Shown: positions 15,862-22,835, numbered from the stretch's first letter. The stretch: 22,835 nt of DNA from Bacteroides sp. CAG:1076 (GCA_000436795.1 HF993287.1:66694-89528), one strand, 5' to 3'. Numbers and translations: made by a program. The notes: a model not told the origin generated them from the letters alone.

Positions 15862-17982
15862 ATGGAATGGTTAACAAATCAGTTTCAAGGTAATGCCTCT
15901 GCGGAGCATTCCTTGGTATATGGTATCAGTCGGACTGCCCGGAAAGGCTGTATCGGCATCACGTTCATATTTTTTTCGCTTACCGTATCTGCACAGACTA
16001 CTGATCAGAGTATCGAACTTGGCGAAGTAGAAGTAAAAGCTGCACGGATTGTACATAAAACAGACGGCTTGTTGCTCTACCCTTCCGATGCTCAGAAAGA
16101 AGCGTCCAGCTCGGGGTATAGTGTCTTGCAAAAGCTTAGTCTGCCCAATATTCGTATCGATGAAGATGCCCGTAGTATATCTGCTATCGACAATAAAGGA
16201 AGCGTACAATTGCGCATCAATGGCATTATTGTAGATCAGGCGGAAATGTTGTCGCTCGATCCGAAAAGTATTCTCAAGATTGATTTCATCGATAATCCCG
16301 GTGTGCGTTACGGTGAGGGAATCGCTTACGTTATCGATATCACGACACGGCGTGCAAGCAGTGGATATACAGTCGGTACCTCCCTTAGCCAGTCGCTGAA
16401 TGCCAAAAACGGAAACTATACGGTTTATGGTAAGTGGAATACGGGGAAAAGCGAATTTTCGTTGAACTACGACTTCGGATATAAGGATTTCGAGGGAGAC
16501 CGGATGGAGGAAACAGCTTATTATCACTTGAATGATGGTTCAGTCTATACCATTCAGCGTAACGATATCGCTTCACGCAGCCGATATTTTAATAATAGTG
16601 TGAAGCTGACTTACAATCTGGCTGATTCTACACGTTATGTGTTTCAGGCATCGCTAAGCGGCGATTTCAATCACGTGCCGGGCGACTTCAACCGGAAAAA
16701 TGTAGTGGACGGAACGAATGAGTACGTCGCTACCCAGCAAGACAACAGCCGGACGGGAAGTCCGGTGCTCGACCTTTATTATTTCCAGCAACTCACCCCT
16801 CGACAGTCGGTTACACTGAATGCTGTAGGTACCTATATCGATACAAATTCTTCTACCAGTTACGATGAAGGCTCTCCTTACCGGTACAATGTAGATGGTA
16901 AGACCTATTCGCTGTTGAGTGAAGCAATTTACGAAAACAAGCTGAAGCCTTTTACCCTTACCGCCGGTATCAATTACAGCCAGAAGTACACGAACAATGC
17001 ATATACGGGAGATGTTTCTTCACTCACCCTGATGCACAACAATCGCCTCTATCTGTTTTCTGAGATAAAAGGCTATTGGGGCAAATTGCGTTATTCGGCA
17101 GGCGTAGGCGCAAGCTACCTGCACTACCGCCAACAAGAACATACATACGACTACTGGACGTTTTGTCCGAAGGCGGCACTGAGCTACGATTTTACCAATG
17201 CCCTGCAAGTAAGCTATAATTTCCAGTCGAACGAACGTACTTCCCGCATAGCCATGATCAGCGATGCCATGATTCGTACCAACAGCATGGAATGGACTGC
17301 CGGAAGTCCTGACCTCAAGCCTAACAGAGAAACATATCACACTCTCAGACTATCATACTCCAATGCTCGCCTGCAAGCATACATCGAAGGCTTTTATAAA
17401 CTATGTCATCGCCCGAACATGGCGGTGTACGAACGGACGGCAGACGATCAGTTTATCTATACCCAGCGTAACCAAAAAGAAATCGATGTCTTGCAGACGT
17501 CAGGATATGCCAACTACTGGCTGCTGCCCGAGAAACTTTCCGTGGCCTTATACGGCGGACTGTTCCGCTGCTTCAATTTCGGGTATGACTATACTCACTG
17601 CTATACTTCTTATTTCCTGACGGGAAATGTTCAGGCTTATTTGGGGAACTTTTCGCTTCAGGCGTATGCCGACAACGGATGGCGCTTTCTGGAAGGAGAA
17701 ACCAAGGGATACAACGGAAGCAGTATTGTGCTGAAAGGTTCCTATCAGTACAAATCCTGCCAGTTTGCCCTTGCCTGGCAGTTGCCTTTGATACAGCGGT
17801 ATAAGATGTTCGAAACAGATATCTTGAACCGTAATCTTCAGAAATCGACAGCTCTTTACAGTACGGACATCTGCAACCTCGTCAGTCTGACTGTAACCTG
17901 GCGACTGCACAAAGGACGTAAATATCGGGCGGTCAACAAATCCATTCAGCTGAAAGACAACGATACAGGAATTATTCAGTGA
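15862..17982 (+). CDS. Outer-membrane beta-barrel protein with plug-like domain (TonB-receptor-like)
   Basis: The 706-residue protein has a signal peptide with an unusually long N-region (hydrophobic core about 29-41, cleavage after VSA at 44). A short stretch IELGEVEVKAARIV follows, then a plug-like domain (about 65-175: SVLQKLSLPNIRID, GSVQLRINGII, LDPKSILKIDFIDNPGVRYGEG), then about 500 residues of amphipathic strands. It lacks the carboxypeptidase-regulatory-like domain of SusC proteins. The C-terminal pattern VTWRLHKGRKY and KDNDTGI is common in the Bacteroidetes outer-membrane beta-barrel family (OMP_b-brl_3). The ATG at 15862 is kept because it closely follows the promoter; TTG codon 18 (15913) would give a shorter, more usual signal. 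It is likely the target of the upstream winged-helix regulator. The substrate is unknown. Confidence 0.82.
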   Translation: MEWLTNQFQGNASAEHSLVYGISRTARKGCIGITFIFFSLTVSAQTTDQSIELGEVEVKAARIVHKTDGLLLYPSDAQKEASSSGYSVLQKLSLPNIRIDEDARSISAIDNKGSVQLRINGIIVDQAEMLSLDPKSILKIDFIDNPGVRYGEGIAYVIDITTRRASSGYTVGTSLSQSLNAKNGNYTVYGKWNTGKSEFSLNYDFGYKDFEGDRMEETAYYHLNDGSVYTIQRNDIASRSRYFNNSVKLTYNLADSTRYVFQASLSGDFNHVPGDFNRKNVVDGTNEYVATQQDNSRTGSPVLDLYYFQQLTPRQSVTLNAVGTYIDTNSSTSYDEGSPYRYNVDGKTYSLLSEAIYENKLKPFTLTAGINYSQKYTNNAYTGDVSSLTLMHNNRLYLFSEIKGYWGKLRYSAGVGASYLHYRQQEHTYDYWTFCPKAALSYDFTNALQVSYNFQSNERTSRIAMISDAMIRTNSMEWTAGSPDLKPNRETYHTLRLSYSNARLQAYIEGFYKLCHRPNMAVYERTADDQFIYTQRNQKEIDVLQTSGYANYWLLPEKLSVALYGGLFRCFNFGYDYTHCYTSYFLTGNVQAYLGNFSLQAYADNGWRFLEGETKGYNGSSIVLKGSYQYKSCQFALAWQLPLIQRYKMFETDILNRNLQKSTALYSTDICNLVSLTVTWRLHKGRKYRAVNKSIQLKDNDTGIIQ

Positions 17983-18098
17983 GAGATTAAAAGTGAAATC
18001 TCACTCCGACATTGAAGTAAAAGCAGAGTTACTATTTCTATTTTCCTAAAAAATATCCTAAAAGGGATCATCCGTATATAGTATATGTCCGATATGAT

Positions 18099-18106
18099 TA
18101 TATTTG
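18099..18106 (+). promoter_or_regulatory. Promoter -7 box of the small membrane protein gene
   Basis: TATATTTG matches TAnnTTTG and lies 28 bases before the ATG at 18135. The -33 element is weak. This suggests the small gene is transcribed separately from the barrel gene. Confidence 0.5.
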
Positions 18107-18134
18107 TATAAATCTTAATTAAAGAATTACACGT

Positions 18135-18608
18135 ATGAGGTATGTATTATTCTTTCTGCTTCTACATTGTGCGGTATTAACCAGTAGCGCAAAAGAGTAC
18201 AAGTCTGACTCTCTTGTTTATTCATCTATAAATAGGAAAGAAATGAAGCTCCAACAGAAATATGAACAAACGGCTTACTGGGAAAGATATAAAAAGCTCA
18301 AAAGATATGCTTTTGGTACGCTTGGATTAGGTGTTTGTGGAACAGTTGTCGGCTGGATTGGAGAAATTAGTAACACTGCATATACTAACAGCAATTGGAA
18401 GAATGATGGCAAAGCGTGGGATATTATTTTAGGTGTAGGTATAGGCCTAACTATTTCCAGCATTCCTTTATTCGTTGTATCACATAAAAATAAAAGAAAA
18501 GCCAAAGAAGCTTTCGAGTTGTCATTGAAGGGTTCGAATGTATCTTCGATGTTTCCCAATGGAATGGAAAAAATGCAGCCTGCATTAGGTGTTTGTATAA
18601 GTTTCTGA
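18135..18608 (+). CDS. Small membrane protein of unknown function
   Basis: The 157-residue protein begins with a clear signal peptide (hydrophobic 3-16, cleavage near SSA at 17-19). A charged helical stretch rich in Lys, Glu and Tyr follows (about 30-58). There are two hydrophobic, glycine-rich segments, about 58-77 and 96-115, separated by a short polar loop with NSNWKNDGK. A basic cluster HKNKRKAK follows directly, and the end ALGVCISF is a short beta-like strand. Proteins of this build, with a SIPLF segment followed by KNKRKA, recur in Bacteroides as hypothetical proteins, often in gene neighbourhoods of cell-envelope proteins. I do not know its function. It is not obviously tied to the barrel gene 152 bp upstream, since it has its own -7 box. 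Confidence 0.72.
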   Translation: MRYVLFFLLLHCAVLTSSAKEYKSDSLVYSSINRKEMKLQQKYEQTAYWERYKKLKRYAFGTLGLGVCGTVVGWIGEISNTAYTNSNWKNDGKAWDIILGVGIGLTISSIPLFVVSHKNKRKAKEAFELSLKGSNVSSMFPNGMEKMQPALGVCISF

Positions 18609-18700
18609 ATTGATTATTTTATTTATTCTTGTAAGATAACAACATGGATTATATTTTTTATAGTTCAGCCCTGAATCATTTTGATTGCCCCTTGTGTTAA

Positions 18701-18731
18701 TTTGACAAAATGTTTTTTTTACCGTATTTTG
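18701..18731 (+). promoter_or_regulatory. Promoter-like sequence in a gene-free stretch
   Basis: TTTG (18701-18704), a 20-base spacer and TATTTTG (18725-18731, one base shorter than TAnnTTTG) resemble a Bacteroides promoter, followed by no protein gene. It may start a non-coding transcript ending at the terminator near 19026. Confidence 0.35.
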
Positions 18732-18737
18732 CGAGAT

Positions 18738-19026
18738 AATTCCGAGCTTCCATCTTGGCTGGCATGAAATATAAGATTCTCAAGCGTTTGGGCTTTATCA
18801 GCAGGATAGCAAAGACAATATAATCCGATCAGGATGTTTTTCTATATATCATATCTTAAACATACCGTAATTTATTGCAGGGAATATTATTCAAAAGGAT
18901 AAATGGAAACAGGTTATTCAAGAAAGCTGAATAGAGAAAAACAAGGCTTTCCAAACGGTATGAATTAAACGAACAGGGGGGTAACTAAAAAGATGCAGAC
19001 GTTTTTCAGAAACGTCTGCATCTTTT
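18738..19026 (+). ncRNA. Candidate non-coding RNA or small-peptide transcript
   Basis: Between the promoter-like sequence at 18701-18731 and the strong terminator at 18987-19026 there are about 290 bases with no recognisable protein gene. An 8-bp long-range pairing CATACCGT (18861-18868) with ACGGTATG (18955-18962) encloses a smaller TATTCA/TGAATA hairpin, which is compatible with a folded RNA. Three very short ATG frames of 19, 22 and 21 codons (18764-18823, 18834-18902, 18903-18968) are present; none is supported by homology I recognise. It could also be a decayed gene. The remaining non-coding flanks (18609-18700 and 19027-19261) show nothing further. Confidence 0.25.
18987..19026 (+). terminator. 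Very strong intrinsic terminator
   Basis: AAAGATGCAGACGTTT (18989-19004) and its exact complement (19010-19025) form a 16-bp perfect stem, extended by a further A-T pair, with a 5-nt loop and T-rich end. The nearest upstream gene stops about 380 bases earlier, so it may end a separate transcript. The flanking A-run means it could also act on the minus strand for dcuB. Confidence 0.85.
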
Positions 19027-19261
19027 GTACTAAACAACCCGAGGTTTTGGGTAGAATCTCTTCGTCTTTTCCCGCGAAGAAACGTTAATTTTATTTAGAA
19101 GATTAACTTATAACATAAGTAGAATACAGGAAATAAGCATTTCGGGCATGCAGATATTTAACATTCTCCTCTATATTCTATTTTCACCTCAAATGGTGTG
19201 TCAGCAAATTTAGCGATTTAATTACTTTTTTACTGCATATATACCGGTTTCCTTACGTTCG

Positions 19262-20572
19262 TTACATCATCGAAACCCACACAATACCCAGCACAACCGA
19301 TACAATCGTCGCTATCAGTCCGGGCATCATAAACGAATGGTTCAGCAGGTATTTGCCTATTCGTGTCGTTCCGGTAGTATCAAAGTTGATGGCAGCTATC
19401 ACCGTGGGGTAGTTGGGCAAGAAAAAATAGCCGTTCACTGCCGGGAAAAGTGCGATGAGCATGTAAGGAGAGATGCCCAGTGCTATGCCAAGCGGTAACA
19501 GGGAACGAACGGTAGCTGCCTGACTGAACAACAGAATGGACATCAGGAACAAGGCTACACCAAACAGCCAAGGCATATCGGTAACAAGACCGAAGATGTT
19601 CTCTTTCATCACTTCCATGTTTCCGGCAATGAAGGTATCTCCCATCCATGCAATACCAAAGATGGCAACTACAGCCTGCATTCCTGCATTGAATACGGAA
19701 CATTTAGCCGCCTTTATACCGTCTGTTTTAGTCAGAAGCAGGATGAGTGATGCGGCAGAAAGCATCAATATTTCAATAATGTGCGACATCTCCATCTGCA
19801 CTTCTCCCTGAGCCGTTGCAAATGTCGGACGGAGTCCGTCGATCGATCCGAACAAAACGATGCCTATCGTGGCAGCCAAAAAGAGAATGACGGAAGTTAA
19901 CGCCTTGCCATAGCTTGCCACCTCTGCCGTATGATAACCGTCACCGGAAATTTCACCGGCAGCCAGTCGTCTTTGATATTCAGGATCATCTTTCAGTTCC
20001 TTGCCGACTTTCATCGAGTACAAGGCTCCTAAGAGAACTCCTATCAGCGTACAGGGAATGGAAATCTTCAGGATATCGAACAACGAAATATTGTATCCGG
20101 CAAGCATGCTGAGCATGGCAACCGTTGCTGCCGATATCGGACTGGCCGTGATAGCCTGCTGCGAGGCGATGACTGCGATACCCAGCGGACGTTCCGGACG
20201 AATACCTGTATCTTTGGCAACCTCGGCAATGACGGGAAGAACGGAATAAGCTACATGTCCCGTACCGGCGAAAAAGGTAAAAAAGTATGTCACAAACGGG
20301 CTAAGCAGCGTAATGTGATGCGGGTTTTTCCGCAAAATCTTCTCTGCCCACTTCACCATCAGGTCCAGTCCCCCTGCTGCCTGCATGCAACTTGCCGCCG
20401 CAATAACTGCCACAATCATAAGCATCACATCTATCGGAGGAGCAGTGGGCTGAAGCCCGAACACGAAAGTCAGCACGGCAAGACCAAGTCCGCCCAGTAT
20501 TCCCAGTCCGATACCGCCTACTCTTGCGCCGACAATTATCGCAACAAGGACAAATAATAATTGTAATAACAT
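19262..20572 (-). CDS. dcuB: Anaerobic C4-dicarboxylate transporter, DcuA/DcuB family
   Basis: Dcu carriers exchange fumarate, malate or aspartate for succinate across the inner membrane during anaerobic fumarate respiration, a central route in Bacteroides. The 436-residue protein is hydrophobic throughout, with about ten to twelve membrane segments. Family marks are GARVGGIGLGILGGLGL near the start, AASCMQAAGGLD (about 60-71), FFAGTGHVAYSVLPVIAEVA (about 100-119), IASQQAITASPIS, and near the end NYPTVIAAINFDTTGTTRIGKYLLNHSF. Details such as LQPTAPPIDVM and GSIDGLRPTF are closer to E. coli DcuB than DcuA. It follows the SDR gene by 32 bp on the same strand and should share its promoter. The choice of DcuB over DcuA is by eye. 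Confidence 0.92.
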   Translation of the reverse strand: MLLQLLFVLVAIIVGARVGGIGLGILGGLGLAVLTFVFGLQPTAPPIDVMLMIVAVIAAASCMQAAGGLDLMVKWAEKILRKNPHHITLLSPFVTYFFTFFAGTGHVAYSVLPVIAEVAKDTGIRPERPLGIAVIASQQAITASPISAATVAMLSMLAGYNISLFDILKISIPCTLIGVLLGALYSMKVGKELKDDPEYQRRLAAGEISGDGYHTAEVASYGKALTSVILFLAATIGIVLFGSIDGLRPTFATAQGEVQMEMSHIIEILMLSAASLILLLTKTDGIKAAKCSVFNAGMQAVVAIFGIAWMGDTFIAGNMEVMKENIFGLVTDMPWLFGVALFLMSILLFSQAATVRSLLPLGIALGISPYMLIALFPAVNGYFFLPNYPTVIAAINFDTTGTTRIGKYLLNHSFMMPGLIATIVSVVLGIVWVSMM

Positions 20573-20604
20573 AAAGAATCTTTATAAAATAATTAATAAC
20601 TGTT

Positions 20605-21372
20605 TTATTCTTTTCTCCATCCGCAGTCGTTGTGATAAATCATCAGCTTACTCATTCCGCCGTCGATAGTGATGCATTGTCCGTTGATGAAAGAATTGCG
20701 TTCGTCGCACAGGAACTCAACGGCGCGGGCAATATCTTCGGGCTCTCCCACCCGTTGTGACGGATGCTGCATGATATCCCCTTCCGTGTAGTCGGGAACA
20801 TAACTTTCGTCGTGGAACTTACCGGTATCAATCCATCCCGGAGCAATGGCATTGACGCGGGCTATTCCCGAAAGGCTTACGGCAAGCGCATGAGTCAGTG
20901 CGGTAATGCCCCCTTTGGCAGCCGTATATGCTTCGGTATCGGGCTGCGACTGAAACGCGCGGGTTGAGGAAAGGTTTACGATGGAGCCGACACCGGCAAA
21001 ATGATGCATGAAGAGCTTGCTGAGCAGATAAGGTGCGGCAACACCTACACGCTGCACATATAGGAAATCCTCGTAACTGCATCCACTCAGGATTCCTCCT
21101 TTCATCAGGCAAGCATTATTTATCAGGCAGTGTATGCCTTGCGGAGTTTCTTCTATCACTTTCTCCGCAAACTTCTGTAATACCTGCTCGTCGGCAATAT
21201 CTCCTGTAAAGCCATGCACGTCCATCTGCCTGGCACATAATTTTTCCGTTACAGTCGCAACAGCATCTGCGTCCATATCGATAAAATAGACCGTATTGCC
21301 CTGCGATGCAAAATACTCTACCAGGCAGCGCCCTATCCCTTTGGCTCCGCCGGTTATAACGATTGTTTTCAT
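20605..21372 (-). CDS. SDR-family NAD(P)-dependent oxidoreductase
   Basis: The 255-residue protein is a classical short-chain dehydrogenase. It has the Rossmann motif TGGAKGIG (7-14), Asp32 at the end of the second strand (suggesting NAD rather than NADP), INNAC (84-88), catalytic Ser136, Tyr149 and Lys153 (YTAAK), the PGWIDTG stretch after strand six, and a final INGQCITIDGG. The usual tetrad asparagine before the PFLL-like segment appears to be replaced: the sequence reads VGVAAPYLLSK, with Gly110 in that position. The C-terminal tail YHNDCGWRKE extends past the common end. It is first in a two-gene operon with dcuB, so its substrate may be a hydroxy or keto acid, but this is inference only. 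Confidence 0.88.
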   Translation of the reverse strand: MKTIVITGGAKGIGRCLVEYFASQGNTVYFIDMDADAVATVTEKLCARQMDVHGFTGDIADEQVLQKFAEKVIEETPQGIHCLINNACLMKGGILSGCSYEDFLYVQRVGVAAPYLLSKLFMHHFAGVGSIVNLSSTRAFQSQPDTEAYTAAKGGITALTHALAVSLSGIARVNAIAPGWIDTGKFHDESYVPDYTEGDIMQHPSQRVGEPEDIARAVEFLCDERNSFINGQCITIDGGMSKLMIYHNDCGWRKE

Positions 21373-21393
21373 TGATTTTTATTTTATTGCCTG

Positions 21394-21424
21394 CAAAAGT
21401 ACTGAAAATCGCACGATAAATAAA
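21394..21424 (-). promoter_or_regulatory. Promoter of the SDR-dcuB operon
   Basis: On the minus strand TACTTTTG (21394-21401) matches the -7 consensus, with TTTA (21421-21424) 19 bases upstream in the -33 position. The start codon follows about 22 bases after the -7 box. Confidence 0.6.
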
Positions 21425-21452
21425 ATGCTTTCGGCATATAAAGCGGCAGTTG

Positions 21453-21470
21453 TGTTACAAATTTGTAACA
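21453..21470. promoter_or_regulatory. Perfect 18-bp palindrome, candidate operator
   Basis: TGTTACAAATTTGTAACA equals its own reverse complement. It lies between the divergent SDR-dcuB operon and cobB. Its centre is about 72 bp upstream of the expected dcuB-operon start and about 106 bp upstream of the expected cobB start. The TGTTACA half-site and dyad form resemble CRP/FNR-family sites, but the regulator is not known. Confidence 0.5.
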
Positions 21471-21556
21471 TCTGTCTGGAAAATAAATTTACTGGATGCC
21501 AGCGGGCACTTGCTACATATTTATTGGTTTTATGCCGGAATTTCGTGAGTTCTCCC

Positions 21557-21564
21557 TATCTTTG
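21557..21564 (+). promoter_or_regulatory. Promoter -7 box of cobB
   Basis: TATCTTTG is an exact TAnnTTTG match 27 bases before the ATG at 21592. No convincing -33 element was found at the normal distance. Confidence 0.5.
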
Positions 21565-21591
21565 TCCCCGATTTTAACCACCGAGGCAAGT

Positions 21592-22835
21592 ATGAAACCA
21601 CAATTACTGATAGCATCCCCCATATCCGGCAGCGGAAAGACAACCTTTGCGCTGGGATTGCTGCGCGCGCTTCGGCAAAGGGGACTGCACGCTCAGCCTT
21701 TCAAATGTGGTACCGACTGTATCGACACACAGTATCATGCACTTGCGGCTGGTCACGATTCGGTAAATCTGGACACTTGGCTGGCGTCGGATGGTCATAT
21801 TCAAACAATATATAATAAGTATGCTGAACAGGCGGATGTCTGCGTAACGGAAGGAACCGCAGGACTTTTCGACGGATATAATCGGATGCAAGGGAGCAAT
21901 GCGCATATTGCCCGGTTGCTGAAAATACCGGTCGTTCTGATTGTTAACGCCCGTGCTACAGCATATTCTGTCGCTCCCATTCTGTACGGATTCAAGCATT
22001 TCAAACGTTATGTGCAGGTCGTGGGAGTTGTGTTCAATCAGGTTGCTTCGCCTGCTCACCTGACTTTGTTGCAGGAGGCGTGCATGGATGCCGGAGTAGA
22101 ATGTCTGGGCTATCTGCCTGTTGTGAATGATTTTAAATTACCTCCACGACATTCGGGACTGGTTTTGTCCGTCCGACAGTCCATGGACGAACAAATTGAC
22201 CGGATAGCTTCTCTTATCGAAAAGCATGTAAATATAGATAAACTACTAAGTTTATGCGAGCGTATCTTTCCATGCCAGCATATCCTGCCCTATACGTCTG
22301 AGTCGGAACTGGACAACAGGCACATTATGGGCAGAAAGGAATTGCAAATAGCCATCGCCCGTGACCCTGCTTTCTGCCTTTTATCGCAGGAAAATGTAGA
22401 TTCATTGGCCCGCAACGGTCAGATTTCCTATTTCAGTCCACTGTATGGCAGTGATCTTCCAGATGCCGACCTCGTATATCTTCCCGGAGGTTATCCGGAA
22501 TTATTTGCACGACAGTTGTATCGTCGGAAAAGGCTGTTCGGGCAACTTCGTGATTATATCGAAGGAGGAGGGAAACTGCTTGCCGAATGTGGAGGAATGG
22601 TACTGCTTTCCCATTCGCTTACCGTCCGTCAGGGAGGAACAGCTTACGAAATGGCAAATATATTTCCTTTCGACTTTACGATGACAGCGCGGACAAATGC
22701 AGGCTATCGTCAGGCAGAATATCACGGAATAACACTACGTGGTTATGAATCTCACTACACCGAAACGATAAATCCTGAAGAAAATTCGTTTTCCGCCATC
22801 CCCGTTTATACCATGCGTGGCAGCAATACTTCCAC
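21592..22835 (+). CDS. cobB: Cobyrinate a,c-diamide synthase (partial at the 3' end)
   Basis: This enzyme (CobB/CbiA) uses ATP and glutamine to amidate the a and c carboxylates of cobyrinic acid in vitamin B12 synthesis. The open frame runs 414 codons from ATG 21592 to the window end; family members have about 430-460 residues, so little is missing. Visible parts: P-loop SPISGSGKTT (9-18), the corrin-site segment CGTDCIDT (39-46), EGTAGLFDG, and a C-terminal amidotransferase-like domain with PGGYPE, nucleophile Cys333 in AECGGM, and His388 in YESHYTE. The corrin segment usually reads CGPDYIDP or DYLDP; the Pro, Tyr and final Pro are changed here while both Asp are kept. No other cobalamin gene is in the window; the pathway may continue to the right. 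Confidence 0.9.
   Translation, partial: MKPQLLIASPISGSGKTTFALGLLRALRQRGLHAQPFKCGTDCIDTQYHALAAGHDSVNLDTWLASDGHIQTIYNKYAEQADVCVTEGTAGLFDGYNRMQGSNAHIARLLKIPVVLIVNARATAYSVAPILYGFKHFKRYVQVVGVVFNQVASPAHLTLLQEACMDAGVECLGYLPVVNDFKLPPRHSGLVLSVRQSMDEQIDRIASLIEKHVNIDKLLSLCERIFPCQHILPYTSESELDNRHIMGRKELQIAIARDPAFCLLSQENVDSLARNGQISYFSPLYGSDLPDADLVYLPGGYPELFARQLYRRKRLFGQLRDYIEGGGKLLAECGGMVLLSHSLTVRQGGTAYEMANIFPFDFTMTARTNAGYRQAEYHGITLRGYESHYTETINPEENSFSAIPVYTMRGSNTS

Noticed and set aside
15871..16527. 218-codon minus-strand frame
   Set aside because: It is opposite the signal and plug region of the barrel gene, which is clearly the coding strand.
17978..18005. Hairpin AGTGAGA/TCTCACT at the end of the barrel gene as a terminator
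   Set aside because: The stem is only 7 bp, includes the stop codon, has a 14-nt loop and is not followed by a T-run.
19059..19080. TCTTCG/CGAAGA stem as a dcuB terminator
   Set aside because: Six base pairs only and no U-tract on either strand; the strong hairpin at 18987-19026 is the better candidate.
21473..21560. Cobalamin riboswitch upstream of cobB
   Set aside because: A GCCAGCGGGCAC-like string near 21498 recalled a B12 box, but it lies upstream of the predicted promoter and the rest of the conserved riboswitch core is missing.
21604..22059. 151-codon minus-strand frame
   Set aside because: It is opposite cobB, which has P-loop and amidotransferase motifs in the plus frame.
1..22835. 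CRISPR array, tRNA, rRNA or insertion sequence
   Set aside because: No regularly spaced repeats, cloverleaf-like sequences, conserved rRNA stretches or transposase-like proteins were seen on either strand.

Overview
The window looks like chromosomal DNA from a gut Bacteroidales bacterium of the Bacteroides/Phocaeicola type. The evidence is the gene families (DUF3078 barrel, PGN_0703-type nuclease, GH2 glycosidase with DUF4982/C5 tail, plug-and-barrel outer-membrane protein, pyrG followed by yidC) and the promoter style: most genes are preceded by a TAnnTTTG -7 box, the Bacteroidetes sigma-ABfr signature, with little Shine-Dalgarno complementarity. No tRNA, rRNA, CRISPR array, insertion sequence or phage gene was seen.

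Layout. (1) 1-74 is the tail of an OmpA-like protein, closed by a two-way terminator shared with a minus-strand pair: a DUF3078 barrel and a TRIC/YadS-type channel. (2) 2549-6028 is a plus-strand housekeeping unit, pyrG (CTP synthase) and yidC (membrane insertase). (3) 6334-7143 is a YycJ/WalJ-like metallo-beta-lactamase-fold hydrolase on the minus strand. (4) 7249-10413 is a hexuronate locus: uxaC (minus) and uxaB (plus) diverge from overlapping promoters and together turn galacturonate into altronate. (5) 10414-12162 is AT-rich accessory DNA with one lone PD-(D/E)XK nuclease gene and several hairpins and repeats. (6) 12163-14598 is a secreted GH2 beta-galactosidase-like enzyme on the minus strand, without SusC/SusD neighbours. 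(7) 14924-17982 is a plus-strand pair: an inner-membrane protein with a C-terminal OmpR-type winged helix, then a plugged outer-membrane beta-barrel. (8) 18135-18608 is a small membrane protein of unknown function, followed by about 650 bp without a supported protein gene but with a promoter-like sequence and a very strong terminator. (9) 19262-21372 is a minus-strand operon: an SDR oxidoreductase and a DcuB-type C4-dicarboxylate transporter. (10) 21592 to the window end is an almost complete plus-strand cobyrinate a,c-diamide synthase (cobB/cbiA).

The best candidate for something undescribed is region 7. The regulator has reversed topology relative to ToxR/CadC (two membrane segments around a periplasmic domain, then a cytoplasmic winged helix at the C terminus). 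The gap before the barrel gene carries three ATGTCAG half-sites, two of them direct repeats with 11-bp period, the spacing expected for an OmpR/PhoB-type DNA-binding domain. A one-mismatch relative of the site lies before the regulator itself. Together these suggest a self-contained membrane one-component circuit controlling an outer-membrane protein. That reading is inference. Further points of interest are a possible small RNA unit at about 18.7-19.0 kb and a perfect 18-bp palindrome between the SDR-dcuB operon and cobB.
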